A DNA stretch of 35,694 nucleotides from Thermoleophilia bacterium. GTDB lineage: Bacteria; Actinomycetota; Thermoleophilia; UBA2241. A model generated the notes under the pieces. That model saw only the letters and a list, made by a program, of their open reading frames with translations, made no database searches and was not told the DNA's origin. The translations under genes and the position numbers were made by a program. The stretch spans positions 1 through 35,694 of the forward strand of contig JADGPQ010000007.1 of assembly GCA_017882325.1 (NCBI GenBank), in the 5' to 3' direction. Below, one piece after another: positions 1 through 7,350 of this stretch (the first letter of the stretch is position 1; each line of letters starts with the position of its first letter).

Positions 1-21
1 CGCTCGAGAGCAGGTCGGGCC

Positions 22-663
22 GTGAAGCTCTGGGGCCTACCTCTCGCGGGTCACGGCGACAGCGGTCTGTACACGTTCTGTCGCTGGCTGGCGGTGCCAC
101 TTTTCGGCGGCCTGTATCGTTGTCGCGCCACGGGCACCGAGAACCTCCCTCGAGAGGGCCCGGTGATCGTGACCACCAACCACAAGGCCAACATCGACCC
201 CGTCATCGTCGGCATGATCTGCGACCGCCCACTGCGCTTCATGGCGAAGAAAGAGCTGTTTCGCTACGCGGCCTTGCGCAAGCTCATCGTCACTCTTGGC
301 GCGTTCCCGATAGACCGCGGCGCCGGCGACCGGGCGGCACTTACCACGTCACTCGATATCCTCGCTGAGGGCGGGGTCCTGTTGATGTTCCCTGAGGGCC
401 ACCGCAAGCGGGACAACGCCGTGCACGAGTTTCTGCCCGGCGTTGGCATGCTCGCTCTGCGCAGCGGCGCGCCGGTCGTGCCTCTGGCCATGGACGGCAC
501 CCAGCGCATGCTGGCGGGCGGACGACCCGGGCTGCCCGCTCTGCGGGCGCGCATGGGGTCGCCTCTCGATCTCAGCGACCTGACGGCGCGCAACAGCAAG
601 GCCTACCAGGAGGCGGCGCGGCGCATGCACGAAAGCGTTGCCGGGCTGTATGCGCAGCTGTGA
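22..663 (+). CDS. plsC: 1-acylglycerol-3-phosphate O-acyltransferase (PlsC family)
   Basis: A 213-residue acyltransferase that would add the second acyl chain to lysophosphatidate at the inner face of the membrane. The H-x4-D catalytic box is visible as NHKANIDP (His54, Asp59), followed by a KKELF segment and the substrate-binding FPEGHR box at about residues 123-128. Length is normal for short bacterial PlsC. The GTG start at 22 is preceded by a GAGAGCAGG stretch that could serve as a ribosome site. The frame stays open to the window edge, so a longer form cannot be excluded. It is followed by ispH; the order plsC-ispH is common in Gram-positive genomes, usually behind cmk. With plsY and gpsA further on it supplies phosphatidate synthesis. 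Acyl donor and chain specificity cannot be read from the sequence. Confidence 0.9.
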   Translation: MKLWGLPLAGHGDSGLYTFCRWLAVPLFGGLYRCRATGTENLPREGPVIVTTNHKANIDPVIVGMICDRPLRFMAKKELFRYAALRKLIVTLGAFPIDRGAGDRAALTTSLDILAEGGVLLMFPEGHRKRDNAVHEFLPGVGMLALRSGAPVVPLAMDGTQRMLAGGRPGLPALRARMGSPLDLSDLTARNSKAYQEAARRMHESVAGLYAQL

Positions 664-667
664 CGGG

Positions 668-1633
668 ATGACTGGCGGGGCCGGCGGCGAGCCACTCTCC
701 CCACAGGACGGCGAGCGCGAACGTCGCGCGCCGTACGACGACGAGCCCGAACGGCGCGCCGAGCTGCGCCAGGTACGCGCCGGCGACGTGGAGATCGTCG
801 TGGCCAGGTACGCGGGGTACTGTTACGGCGTGGAGCGTGCCCTGCGCATCACCGAGGAGGCCCTGGGGGCCGCCCAGGGGCCGGTGGCCTCACTCGGTCC
901 GATCATCCACAACCCGAGCGTGGTCGGGCGGCTCGAGGAGCGCGGCGTGAGGGTTGTGGACGGCGCCGATGAGGCTACTTCGGGGATCCTGATCGTGCGC
1001 ACGCACGGCGTTCCGCCTGAGGTCGTCGCGGGTGCCCGAGCCCGGGACATCACCCTGGTCGACGCGACCTGCCCGTTCGTGGCCGTCGCGCAGCGTAAGG
1101 CCGCCAGCCTGCGCGCGGCCGGCTACGCGGTGGTCATTCTCGGCGAGCGCGACCACCCCGAAGTGGCCGGCCTCGAGGGCTTCGCCGGTGAAGGCGCCGT
1201 GGTCGTCGAAGACGCCGCCGGTCTGCCGCTCGCCAAGCTCCGTGGCAAGCGCATCGGCGTCGTCGTGCAGACCACCCAGACGCGCGCCAATCTGGCCAGT
1301 GTGGCGGCCGCCCTGGCGCCCGTCGCCCGCGAGCTGCTCGTGTTCAACACCATCTGCGACGCGACAGAGAAGCGACAGAGCGCCGCCTGCGAGCTGGCCG
1401 CCGAGGTCGACGTGGTCGTCGTGGTCGGCGGCCGCAACAGCGCCAACACCGCGCGGCTGGCGCAGCTCTGCGCCGCGATAGAGAGCCGTACGCATCACAT
1501 CGAGTCGGCGGCGGAGCTCGAGCCGGCCTGGTTCGCCGGCGCCCGCCGGATCGGCGTGACCGCGGGAGCCTCTACGCCCGACGAGGAGATCGAGGCCACC
1601 GTCACAGCCCTGCAGGCGCTTTGTGGGCGCTGA
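668..1633 (+). CDS. ispH: 4-hydroxy-3-methylbut-2-enyl diphosphate reductase (IspH/LytB)
   Basis: Final enzyme of the MEP isoprenoid pathway, a [4Fe-4S] protein making IPP and DMAPP. The three cluster cysteines are visible in the contexts GYCYGVERA, DATCPFV and NTICDATEKRQ. Conserved histidines occur in IIHNPSVV and THGVPP. The start is uncertain. ATG 668 lies 4 nt after the plsC stop and gives 321 residues, with a roughly 40-residue charged, low-complexity N-terminal extension. An internal GTG at 788 gives about 281 residues and puts the first cluster cysteine at position 12, as in E. coli IspH. Neither has a strong ribosome site. The gene's end overlaps the GTG of the next gene by 11 nt. 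Presence of IspH implies the MEP rather than the mevalonate route. Confidence 0.92.
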   Translation: MTGGAGGEPLSPQDGERERRAPYDDEPERRAELRQVRAGDVEIVVARYAGYCYGVERALRITEEALGAAQGPVASLGPIIHNPSVVGRLEERGVRVVDGADEATSGILIVRTHGVPPEVVAGARARDITLVDATCPFVAVAQRKAASLRAAGYAVVILGERDHPEVAGLEGFAGEGAVVVEDAAGLPLAKLRGKRIGVVVQTTQTRANLASVAAALAPVARELLVFNTICDATEKRQSAACELAAEVDVVVVVGGRNSANTARLAQLCAAIESRTHHIESAAELEPAWFAGARRIGVTAGASTPDEEIEATVTALQALCGR

Positions 1634-2957
1634 GGGAGGAGAGCGCGATGCACCAGGCGCGAGCCTTCCCGTGGTCGCCGTCCAGGACGCCGCGCAGCGC
1701 GCCGGGCTGAAGCCCGGAGACTGCATCGCGCGCCTCAACGGCGCCGCCCCGCAGGATGTGCTCGACGTCGAGATGGCCGCCGCCGACGGCGCCTTCTGGC
1801 TGACGGTGCTCCGTGACGGACGTCCGCTCGACATGGTCGTGGAGCCTCGCGCCGGGGAATGGCACGGCATCTCGCTCGGCTACGACGGCCTTGGCGCGTC
1901 GCCGCGCGTGTGCCGCAACCGCTGCCGCTTCTGTTTTGTCGACCAGGTCCCCGAAGGTCTCAGGGCCGCTCTCTCCGTGAAGGATGACGACTACCGGCTC
2001 TCGTTCCTGCACGGCAATTTCATGACGCTCACGAACCTTGACAAGGACGACCTCGCGCGCATCGAGCAACTGCGTCTCTCGCCCCTCTACGTGTCGCTGC
2101 ATGCCTGGGACGACGAGGCCCGCGTCCGCCTCATGGGACGGGCCGCGGCCGGCTCTCGAGCCGCTCTCGAACGGCTCGCGGCGGCCGGCCTCGAGCTCCA
2201 CCTGCAAGTCGTCTTCTGCCCGGACTGGAACGACGGCCGGGTGCTGGCGGAGACCGTGGAGCGCACGGCCGCCGTGCCCGGCGTGGCGGACCTCGGGATC
2301 GTGCCGGTGTCTCTGGCCGTCGAGGGCGACCTGCGTCGCGTGACGCGGGGCGACGCCGCGGCGGTCCTCGCCGCGGTCGAGCAATGGCAGGACCGGTATC
2401 GCGACGAGCGCGGCATCGCCTTCGTGCACGCCGCCGACGAGTTCCACTTGCTGTGCCGGCGCACGCCGCCGCCGAGCGATGCCCCGGAACAGTACGAGAA
2501 CGGTATCGGCATGGCGGCGTTGTTCGCGGAGGAGGCCGCCGCGGTCGCGAGCGCGCGCCGCAGGGCCGCTGGGCGCGGGGGGGCGGCTGCGCAGCGCCCG
2601 TGGGCCGGCGCCTTCCGCATCCTGTGCGGCGTCCTCGCAGAGCCCGTCGTCGCGCGCGCCGCCGAGCTGCTCACGGAGGCGTTCGACCTTCCGGTGCGGG
2701 CTTTTCCCGTAGAGAACCGCCTCTTCGGGCCGCACGTGACAGTCACGGGTCTGCTCGGCGGGCGAGAGGTGCTGGACGCGCTCCGCGACGATCCGCTTGC
2801 CGTCGACGAGTGGCTCGTCGCCCCGCGCGTCTTCCTGCCGGCCGAGCTCGCACGCACCCTGGACGACATCAGCGAGGACGAACTGGCGGCCGCCTGCGGC
2901 GGCCGCCTGGCCATCGCCGACTCGGTCCGTCAGGCATTTGCTACACTGTCCGGATGA
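1623..2957 (+). CDS. DUF512 family radical-SAM/PDZ protein
   Basis: A 444-residue protein of the DUF512 family. It starts with a PDZ-like segment (AAQRAGLKPGDCIARLNG, about residues 25-42). A CRNRCRFC cysteine cluster (Cys97, Cys101, Cys104) of radical-SAM type follows, then the family-typical SLHAWDDEARVRLMGR and the DUF512 C-terminal domain. The biochemical function is not established. The gene commonly sits directly before der in Firmicutes and Actinomycetota, as here, where the two overlap by ATGA. The GTG start at 1623 overlaps the end of ispH. A second GTG at 1671 would also keep the PDZ core. A good ribosome site (GGGAGGAG) lies just before an ATG at 1648, but that ATG is out of frame and opens only 20 codons. 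Confidence 0.87.
   Translation: MGAEGGERDAPGASLPVVAVQDAAQRAGLKPGDCIARLNGAAPQDVLDVEMAAADGAFWLTVLRDGRPLDMVVEPRAGEWHGISLGYDGLGASPRVCRNRCRFCFVDQVPEGLRAALSVKDDDYRLSFLHGNFMTLTNLDKDDLARIEQLRLSPLYVSLHAWDDEARVRLMGRAAAGSRAALERLAAAGLELHLQVVFCPDWNDGRVLAETVERTAAVPGVADLGIVPVSLAVEGDLRRVTRGDAAAVLAAVEQWQDRYRDERGIAFVHAADEFHLLCRRTPPPSDAPEQYENGIGMAALFAEEAAAVASARRRAAGRGGAAAQRPWAGAFRILCGVLAEPVVARAAELLTEAFDLPVRAFPVENRLFGPHVTVTGLLGGREVLDALRDDPLAVDEWLVAPRVFLPAELARTLDDISEDELAAACGGRLAIADSVRQAFATLSG
2942..2953 (+). promoter_or_regulatory. Candidate -10 element (TACACT) for leaderless der transcript
   Basis: TACACT at 2942-2947 is followed by exactly six bases and then the der ATG at 2954. With the usual 6-nt gap between -10 hexamer and +1, transcription would begin on the A of the start codon. 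It lies inside the last codons of the DUF512 gene. No clear -35 hexamer is visible, which is usual for leaderless actinobacterial promoters of TANNNT type. The same spacing occurs at def, recG and the DHH-CBS-nucleotidyltransferase gene. Confidence 0.5.
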
Positions 2958-4264
2958 CTACGCCTCCCACCGTCGTCGTCGTCGGTTCGCCGAACGCCGG
3001 CAAGTCCACTCTCGTGAACCGCCTGAGCGGCTCGCGTCAAGCCGTGGTGCACGAGACGCCGGGCGTGACCCGCGACCGCAAGGACGTCGAGGTGGAGTGG
3101 GAGGGCCGGATCATGTGCATGGTCGACACCGGCGGCTACGACACCGGCGCGGAGTCACCGTTCGCCGGGCACATCCGCGAGCAGGTCGAGCTGGCCATCG
3201 GCACGGCCGACGCGGTTCTTTTCGTGGTCGATGGCCGCGCCGGTCCGCTGACCGACGACTTCGAGATCGCGGACGTCCTGCGCCGCAGGGGCGTACCCGT
3301 CGTGCTCGTTGCCAACAAGCTCGATGACCCGGCGGCTGTGAGCGCCGCCCAGGAGTTGTACCAGCTCGGCCTCGGCGAGCCGCTGATCGTCTCCGCCACG
3401 CACGGCCTCGGTACCGGCGAGCTGCTCGATCGGCTGGTCGAGGAGTCCGGCGCGGAACGGCCCGGCGACGCCGGGCTCACCGGCGCGTCGGCCGAGATCC
3501 CGGTGGCCATCGTCGGGCGTCCCAACGCCGGCAAGTCATCGCTGTTCAACGCCATCGTCGGCGAGCCGCGCGCCATCGTCAGCGAGATCGCCGGCACCAC
3601 GCGCGACGCCATCGACACGGCCGTGGCGACGCAGGAGGGTACCTTCCGCTTCATCGACACGGCCGGCATGCGCAAAGCGGCCAAGGTGAGCGGCGTGGAG
3701 TACTACTCGTACCTTCGCAGTGTGCAGAGTCTGGACCGCGCTCACATCGCGGTGATCGTCGTCGACGCGACCCTGCGCTTCGGCGAGCTCGACCTGTCGA
3801 TCTGCACCGAGGCGACGCGCAACCACTGCGCCACGGTGATCGCCGTCAACAAGACGGACATCGCCGAGGCCGACATCGAGGAGATCGCCGGCATCGCGCG
3901 GCGCAAGCTGCGCCAGAGGCCGCTCGTCATCCCCGTCTCGGCTTTGACGCACCGCGGCGTGCGGCAACTGCTCACCGAGGTCGCCTCGCTGGAAGCTCAC
4001 TACAGCGCCCACCTCGCGACCGGCGAGTTGAACCGTGCCCTGGCGACGCTGGCCGCCGACCGGCCGCTCCCCATGAAGCGCGGCAAGCGTTTGAAGATGT
4101 ACTACATCGCTCAGTTCGGTACGTCGCCTCCGCGGTTCGCGATCGAGGTGAACGACCGGACGCTGGTGACGCGCGACTTCGGGTTCTTCGTCGAGAACCG
4201 TTTGCGGGCGCGCTTCGAGCTCGACGGGGTGCCGCTGGTGATCGACTTCAAGGGCAAGAAATGA
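2954..4264 (+). CDS. der: GTPase Der (EngA), 50S ribosome assembly factor
   Basis: A 436-residue double-GTPase that acts in maturation of the large ribosomal subunit. The first G domain has GSPNAGKST (P-loop), DTGGYD and NKLDD. The second has GRPNAGKSSLFNAI, DTAGMRK and NKTD. A KH-like C-terminal domain follows (from about residue 345, containing FGFFVENRLRARFELDG), with a lysine tail. The ATG overlaps the previous stop (ATGA), and the gene's own stop overlaps plsY in the same way. This suggests translational coupling through DUF512-der-plsY-gpsA. The frame is open far upstream, but the start at 2954 matches the family N-terminus exactly. A TACACT hexamer 6 nt upstream suggests an additional leaderless transcript. 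Confidence 0.97.
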   Translation: MTTPPTVVVVGSPNAGKSTLVNRLSGSRQAVVHETPGVTRDRKDVEVEWEGRIMCMVDTGGYDTGAESPFAGHIREQVELAIGTADAVLFVVDGRAGPLTDDFEIADVLRRRGVPVVLVANKLDDPAAVSAAQELYQLGLGEPLIVSATHGLGTGELLDRLVEESGAERPGDAGLTGASAEIPVAIVGRPNAGKSSLFNAIVGEPRAIVSEIAGTTRDAIDTAVATQEGTFRFIDTAGMRKAAKVSGVEYYSYLRSVQSLDRAHIAVIVVDATLRFGELDLSICTEATRNHCATVIAVNKTDIAEADIEEIAGIARRKLRQRPLVIPVSALTHRGVRQLLTEVASLEAHYSAHLATGELNRALATLAADRPLPMKRGKRLKMYYIAQFGTSPPRFAIEVNDRTLVTRDFGFFVENRLRARFELDGVPLVIDFKGKK

Positions 4265-4905
4265 GCGCCCTGGAGGTCGCGGCCTTCGTGGCCATGCTCC
4301 TGGCGGCGTACCTGGTGGGCTCGATCCCGTTCGGCGTCCTGGTGGGCAAGCTCTTCTACCACGTCGACGTGCGCGAGCACGGCTCCGGTAACGTGGGTAC
4401 CACCAACGTCTTCCGGGTGCTGGGCAAGAAGGCGGGCGTGGTGGTGCTCGTGTGCGACATGCTCAAAGGCTTCGTCCCCGCGTTCATCGCCGCCTCCTTC
4501 TTCAATCCCTGGCTGGCGATCTTCATCGCCGCCGCCCCCGTGGTGGGCCACATGTACTCGGTGTTCCTCAAGGGCCGCGGCGGCAAGGGAGTCGCCACCG
4601 GCGCAGGCGTCGTACTCGCGCTCGTCCCGCTCGCCTTCGGCATCATCCTCGTGGTGTGGGTGCTGCTCATCCTCACCACTCGCTACGTGAGCCTCGCGTC
4701 TCTGGTCGCCACGTTGCTGGTACCGGTGTTCGTGTTCGCGTTCGGCGACCCGCTCCCGTACGAGATCGCCGCGGTGCTGGTCACCGTCGTCATCTTCTGG
4801 GCGCACCGCGGCAACATCCGGCGCCTGATCGCGGGCAACGAGAACCGCGTCAGACTTCCGTGGTCTCGCGACCACTCGGCGCTGGCCGGCGGGGGAGGGT
4901 CGTGA
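4261..4905 (+). CDS. plsY: Acyl-phosphate:glycerol-3-phosphate acyltransferase PlsY
   Basis: Polytopic membrane enzyme of 214 residues that moves an acyl group from acyl-phosphate to glycerol-3-phosphate, the first acylation of phospholipid synthesis. The family motifs are all visible: GSIPFG near residue 20, GSGNVGTTN near 41, GRGGKGVATG near 103, and HRGNIRRLIAGNE near 181. About five to seven hydrophobic segments lie between them. The C-terminus is a short cytoplasmic tail ending in a glycine run. It overlaps der upstream (ATGA) and gpsA downstream (GTGA). Its donor could come from the FakA/FakB pair encoded at 19740-22225 in this window; plsX itself is not in view. Confidence 0.96.
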   Translation: MSALEVAAFVAMLLAAYLVGSIPFGVLVGKLFYHVDVREHGSGNVGTTNVFRVLGKKAGVVVLVCDMLKGFVPAFIAASFFNPWLAIFIAAAPVVGHMYSVFLKGRGGKGVATGAGVVLALVPLAFGIILVVWVLLILTTRYVSLASLVATLLVPVFVFAFGDPLPYEIAAVLVTVVIFWAHRGNIRRLIAGNENRVRLPWSRDHSALAGGGGS

Positions 4906-5903
4906 GTCTCGAGGCCACCGTCGTCGGGTCGGGGAGCTGGGGCAGCGGCTTCGCGCGCCTGCTCGCGAACCGCGGCCACCGCGTGCAGGTCCTGACGCTC
5001 ACCACCGTTGAGGCGGCCCAGCTCACCGCCACGCACGAGAACCCGCACTTCCTGCCGGGCGTCGCGCTGCCGCCCGAGATCCGTTTCGTCGCCATCGGCG
5101 ATGCCGATGTCTCGACCGCGGAGCTCGTTGTGTACGCCGTACCGACGCAGTCCGTGCGCGAGGTCTCTCGCTGGGCCGCGCCCCGGCGCGCCGCCGGCTC
5201 GCTGCAGCTGTCGCTGGCCAAAGGCTACGAGCTCAGGACCCTCAAACGCCCCACGCAGATCATCGAAGAGGAGACCGGCTCACCCGCGGCCGCTCTCTCC
5301 GGACCGAACCACGCCGAAGAAGTGAGCAAGGACATGCCCTCGGCCACGGTGATCGCCGCCGCCGACGAGGCCATGGCGGTAGCGTTGCAAGCGGCGATCA
5401 CCAGCGACACGTTTCGCGTGTACACCAACGACGACGTCGTCGGCGTCGAGTTCTGCGGGGCCGTCAAGAACCCGATCGCCGTAGCCGTCGGTATGTCCGA
5501 CGGTCTCGGTTTCGGCGACAACTCGCGCGCCAGCCTCATCACGCGAAGTGTCGCGGAGATGACGCGCCTCGGCATGATCCAGGGGGCGCACATCGCGACC
5601 TTCACCGGCCTTGCCGGCATCGGCGACCTCATCGCTACCTGTACGTCCCGGCACAGCCGCAACCGCCTGGCCGGCGAACTGCTGGCCAAAGGCGCCTCGC
5701 CGGCCGAGGTCCAGCGGCAGGTGGGGCAGGTCGTCGAAGGCATTCCCACGGCCTACGCCCTGCACGACCTGGCCGGCCGGCTCGGCATCGAGATGCCGGT
5801 CACGGAGAACGTCTACCAGGTCCTCGAAGGCCTTCGCACTCCTCAGGAGTGCGTCGCCGACCTTATGGGGCGTGCCCCGAAGAAGGAGCGGCACGAGGAG
5901 TGA
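4902..5903 (+). CDS. gpsA: NAD(P)-dependent glycerol-3-phosphate dehydrogenase
   Basis: 333-residue cytoplasmic enzyme reducing dihydroxyacetone phosphate to sn-glycerol-3-phosphate, the acceptor used by PlsY. An N-terminal Rossmann motif VVGSGSWGSGFA is at residues 7-18. The substrate-side motifs SGPNHAEEV and GAVKNPIAVAVG carry the catalytic lysine. LAGIGDLIATC and SRHSRNR follow near residues 237-255. The GTG start at 4902 overlaps the plsY stop (GTGA). The reading frame is open for 150 codons further upstream, but the Rossmann fold begins right after this GTG. This is the last gene of the plsC-to-gpsA run; a 177-nt gap with a promoter candidate for metK follows. Confidence 0.96.
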   Translation: MSLEATVVGSGSWGSGFARLLANRGHRVQVLTLTTVEAAQLTATHENPHFLPGVALPPEIRFVAIGDADVSTAELVVYAVPTQSVREVSRWAAPRRAAGSLQLSLAKGYELRTLKRPTQIIEEETGSPAAALSGPNHAEEVSKDMPSATVIAAADEAMAVALQAAITSDTFRVYTNDDVVGVEFCGAVKNPIAVAVGMSDGLGFGDNSRASLITRSVAEMTRLGMIQGAHIATFTGLAGIGDLIATCTSRHSRNRLAGELLAKGASPAEVQRQVGQVVEGIPTAYALHDLAGRLGIEMPVTENVYQVLEGLRTPQECVADLMGRAPKKERHEE

Positions 5904-5918
5904 CCGGCGGCCGCCGCG

Positions 5919-5948
5919 TTGTCGCCCGTCGCGGCCGTCTGGTAGACT
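5919..5948 (+). promoter_or_regulatory. Candidate promoter upstream of metK
   Basis: TTGTCG (5919-5924) and TAGACT (5943-5948) are separated by 18 bases and resemble -35 and -10 elements. Transcription would start near 5955, leaving a leader of roughly 125 nt before metK. I looked for a SAM riboswitch in this leader (5949-6070) and saw no recognisable core, so its content is otherwise unexplained. Confidence 0.4.
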
Positions 5949-6080
5949 CGCCGAAGCCGCGCGTCGCCGTCTTCGAATGCCCTCCCGGCAGTCCAAGGTC
6001 TTCGCGCAGCCGCCAGACGCCCGCTATCCAGTCCGCGCCGGCACGCGCCTCGTGTCGCGCGCGTATTCTCAGGAGGTACG

Positions 6081-7295
6081 GTGGAGAAGAGCAACTATCT
6101 GTTCACGTCGGAGTCGGTCACCGAAGGTCACCCCGACAAGCTCGCCGACCAGATCTCGGACGCCGTCCTCGACGCGATCCTCGCCGAAGACCCCTACGGC
6201 CGCGTGGCCTGTGAGACGCTGGTCACCACCGGCCTCGCCATGGTCGCGGGGGAGATCACCACGGAGTGCTACGTCGACATTCCCAAGATCGTCCGCCAGA
6301 CGGTCAAGGACGTCGGCTACACCAACGCTCTCTACGGCTACGACTACGAGACCTGCGGCGTCATGGTCGCCATCGACGAGCAGTCGCCGGACATCAGCCA
6401 GGGCGTCTCGCATGCCCTCGAGGTCCGCACCGACGTCAACGACGACGACGTCCTCGACGCGCAGGGCGCCGGTGACCAGGGCATGATGTTCGGGTTCGCC
6501 TGCACCGAGACGCCGGAGCTCATGCCGCTGCCCATCTCGCTGGCGCACAAGCTGTCGCGGCGCCTCGCCGAGGTGCGCAAGGCCGAGATCCTGCCCTACC
6601 TTCGCCCCGACGGTAAGTCGCAGGTCACCGTGAGGTACGAAGACGGCAAGCCGGTGGAGATCGTCAAGGTCGTACTCGCCTCGCAGCACGCCGAGAGCGC
6701 CGATCTGCAGAGCATCATCTATCCCGACCTTCTCGAACACGTCGTCGAGCCGATCCTGCCGAAGAACCTCTACGACGTCTCGAAGCTCGAAGAGATCACG
6801 GTCGTCAACGCCACCGGCAAGTTTGTCATCGGCGGCCCCATGGGCGACTGCGGCCTCACGGGCCGCAAGATCGTCGTGGACACGTATGGCGGGGCCGCAC
6901 CGCACGGCGGCGGCGCCTTCTCGGGCAAGGATCCGAGCAAGGTCGACCGCTCCGGCGCCTACGCGGCCCGTTACGTGGCCAAGAACGTCGTCGCCGCCGG
7001 CCTGGCCGAGCGCTGCGAGCTGCAGGTCGCTTACGCCATAGGCGTGGCGCATCCTGTGTCGCTGTTGGTCGACTGCCACGGCACGGAGAAGGTCTCCATC
7101 GCCACCATCGAGCAGCTTATCAAAGAGCACTTCGACCTGCGCCCGGCGGCGATCCTCCGAGACCTCGACCTGCGCCGGCCCATCTACAAGAAGACCGCCG
7201 CCTACGGCCATTTCGGCCGCAACGACCACGACTTCACGTGGGAGCGCACCGACAAGGCCTCAGCGCTGCGAGCCGCTGCCGGCCTCAAGGGCTGA
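6081..7295 (+). CDS. metK: S-adenosylmethionine synthetase
   Basis: 404-residue enzyme that makes S-adenosylmethionine from methionine and ATP. Signature motifs are present: [17 protein letters not shown] at residues 12-28, the ATP-binding [10 protein letters not shown] near residue 131, and the phosphate-binding [16 protein letters not shown] near 276. Length and end are normal for bacterial MetK. The GTG start is well supported by AGGAGG at 6071-6076 with a 4-nt gap. It is preceded by a promoter candidate and a leader of about 125 nt, so expression is probably independent of gpsA. The 3' side runs within 33 nt into priA, whose start codon is embedded in a long hairpin that might also act as the metK terminator. 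Confidence 0.97.
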   Translation: MEKSNYLFTSESVTEGHPDKLADQISDAVLDAILAEDPYGRVACETLVTTGLAMVAGEITTECYVDIPKIVRQTVKDVGYTNALYGYDYETCGVMVAIDEQSPDISQGVSHALEVRTDVNDDDVLDAQGAGDQGMMFGFACTETPELMPLPISLAHKLSRRLAEVRKAEILPYLRPDGKSQVTVRYEDGKPVEIVKVVLASQHAESADLQSIIYPDLLEHVVEPILPKNLYDVSKLEEITVVNATGKFVIGGPMGDCGLTGRKIVVDTYGGAAPHGGGAFSGKDPSKVDRSGAYAARYVAKNVVAAGLAERCELQVAYAIGVAHPVSLLVDCHGTEKVSIATIEQLIKEHFDLRPAAILRDLDLRRPIYKKTAAYGHFGRNDHDFTWERTDKASALRAAAGLKG

Positions 7296-7310
7296 GCCCC
7301 ATCCCGGCGC

Positions 7311-7350
7311 GGAAGACGGCGGCGTAGCGTGAGCTACGCCGCCGTCTTCC
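7311..7350 (+). repeat. Perfect 18-bp inverted repeat with GTGA loop covering the priA start
   Basis: The left arm GGAAGACGGCGGCGTAGC (7311-7328) is exactly complementary to 7333-7350. The four bases between them, GTGA, hold the priA start codon (GTG 7329-7331). As RNA this is an uninterrupted 18-bp GC-rich stem capped by a GNRA-type tetraloop. No T-run follows. It could be an I-shaped terminator for metK, a translation-initiation block on priA, or both. No other arm pair this long and perfect was noticed in the window. Confidence 0.9.

Noticed and set aside
5949-6070. Possible SAM riboswitch in the metK leader
   Set aside because: No core of a known SAM riboswitch class and no clear terminator or anti-terminator pair could be identified.
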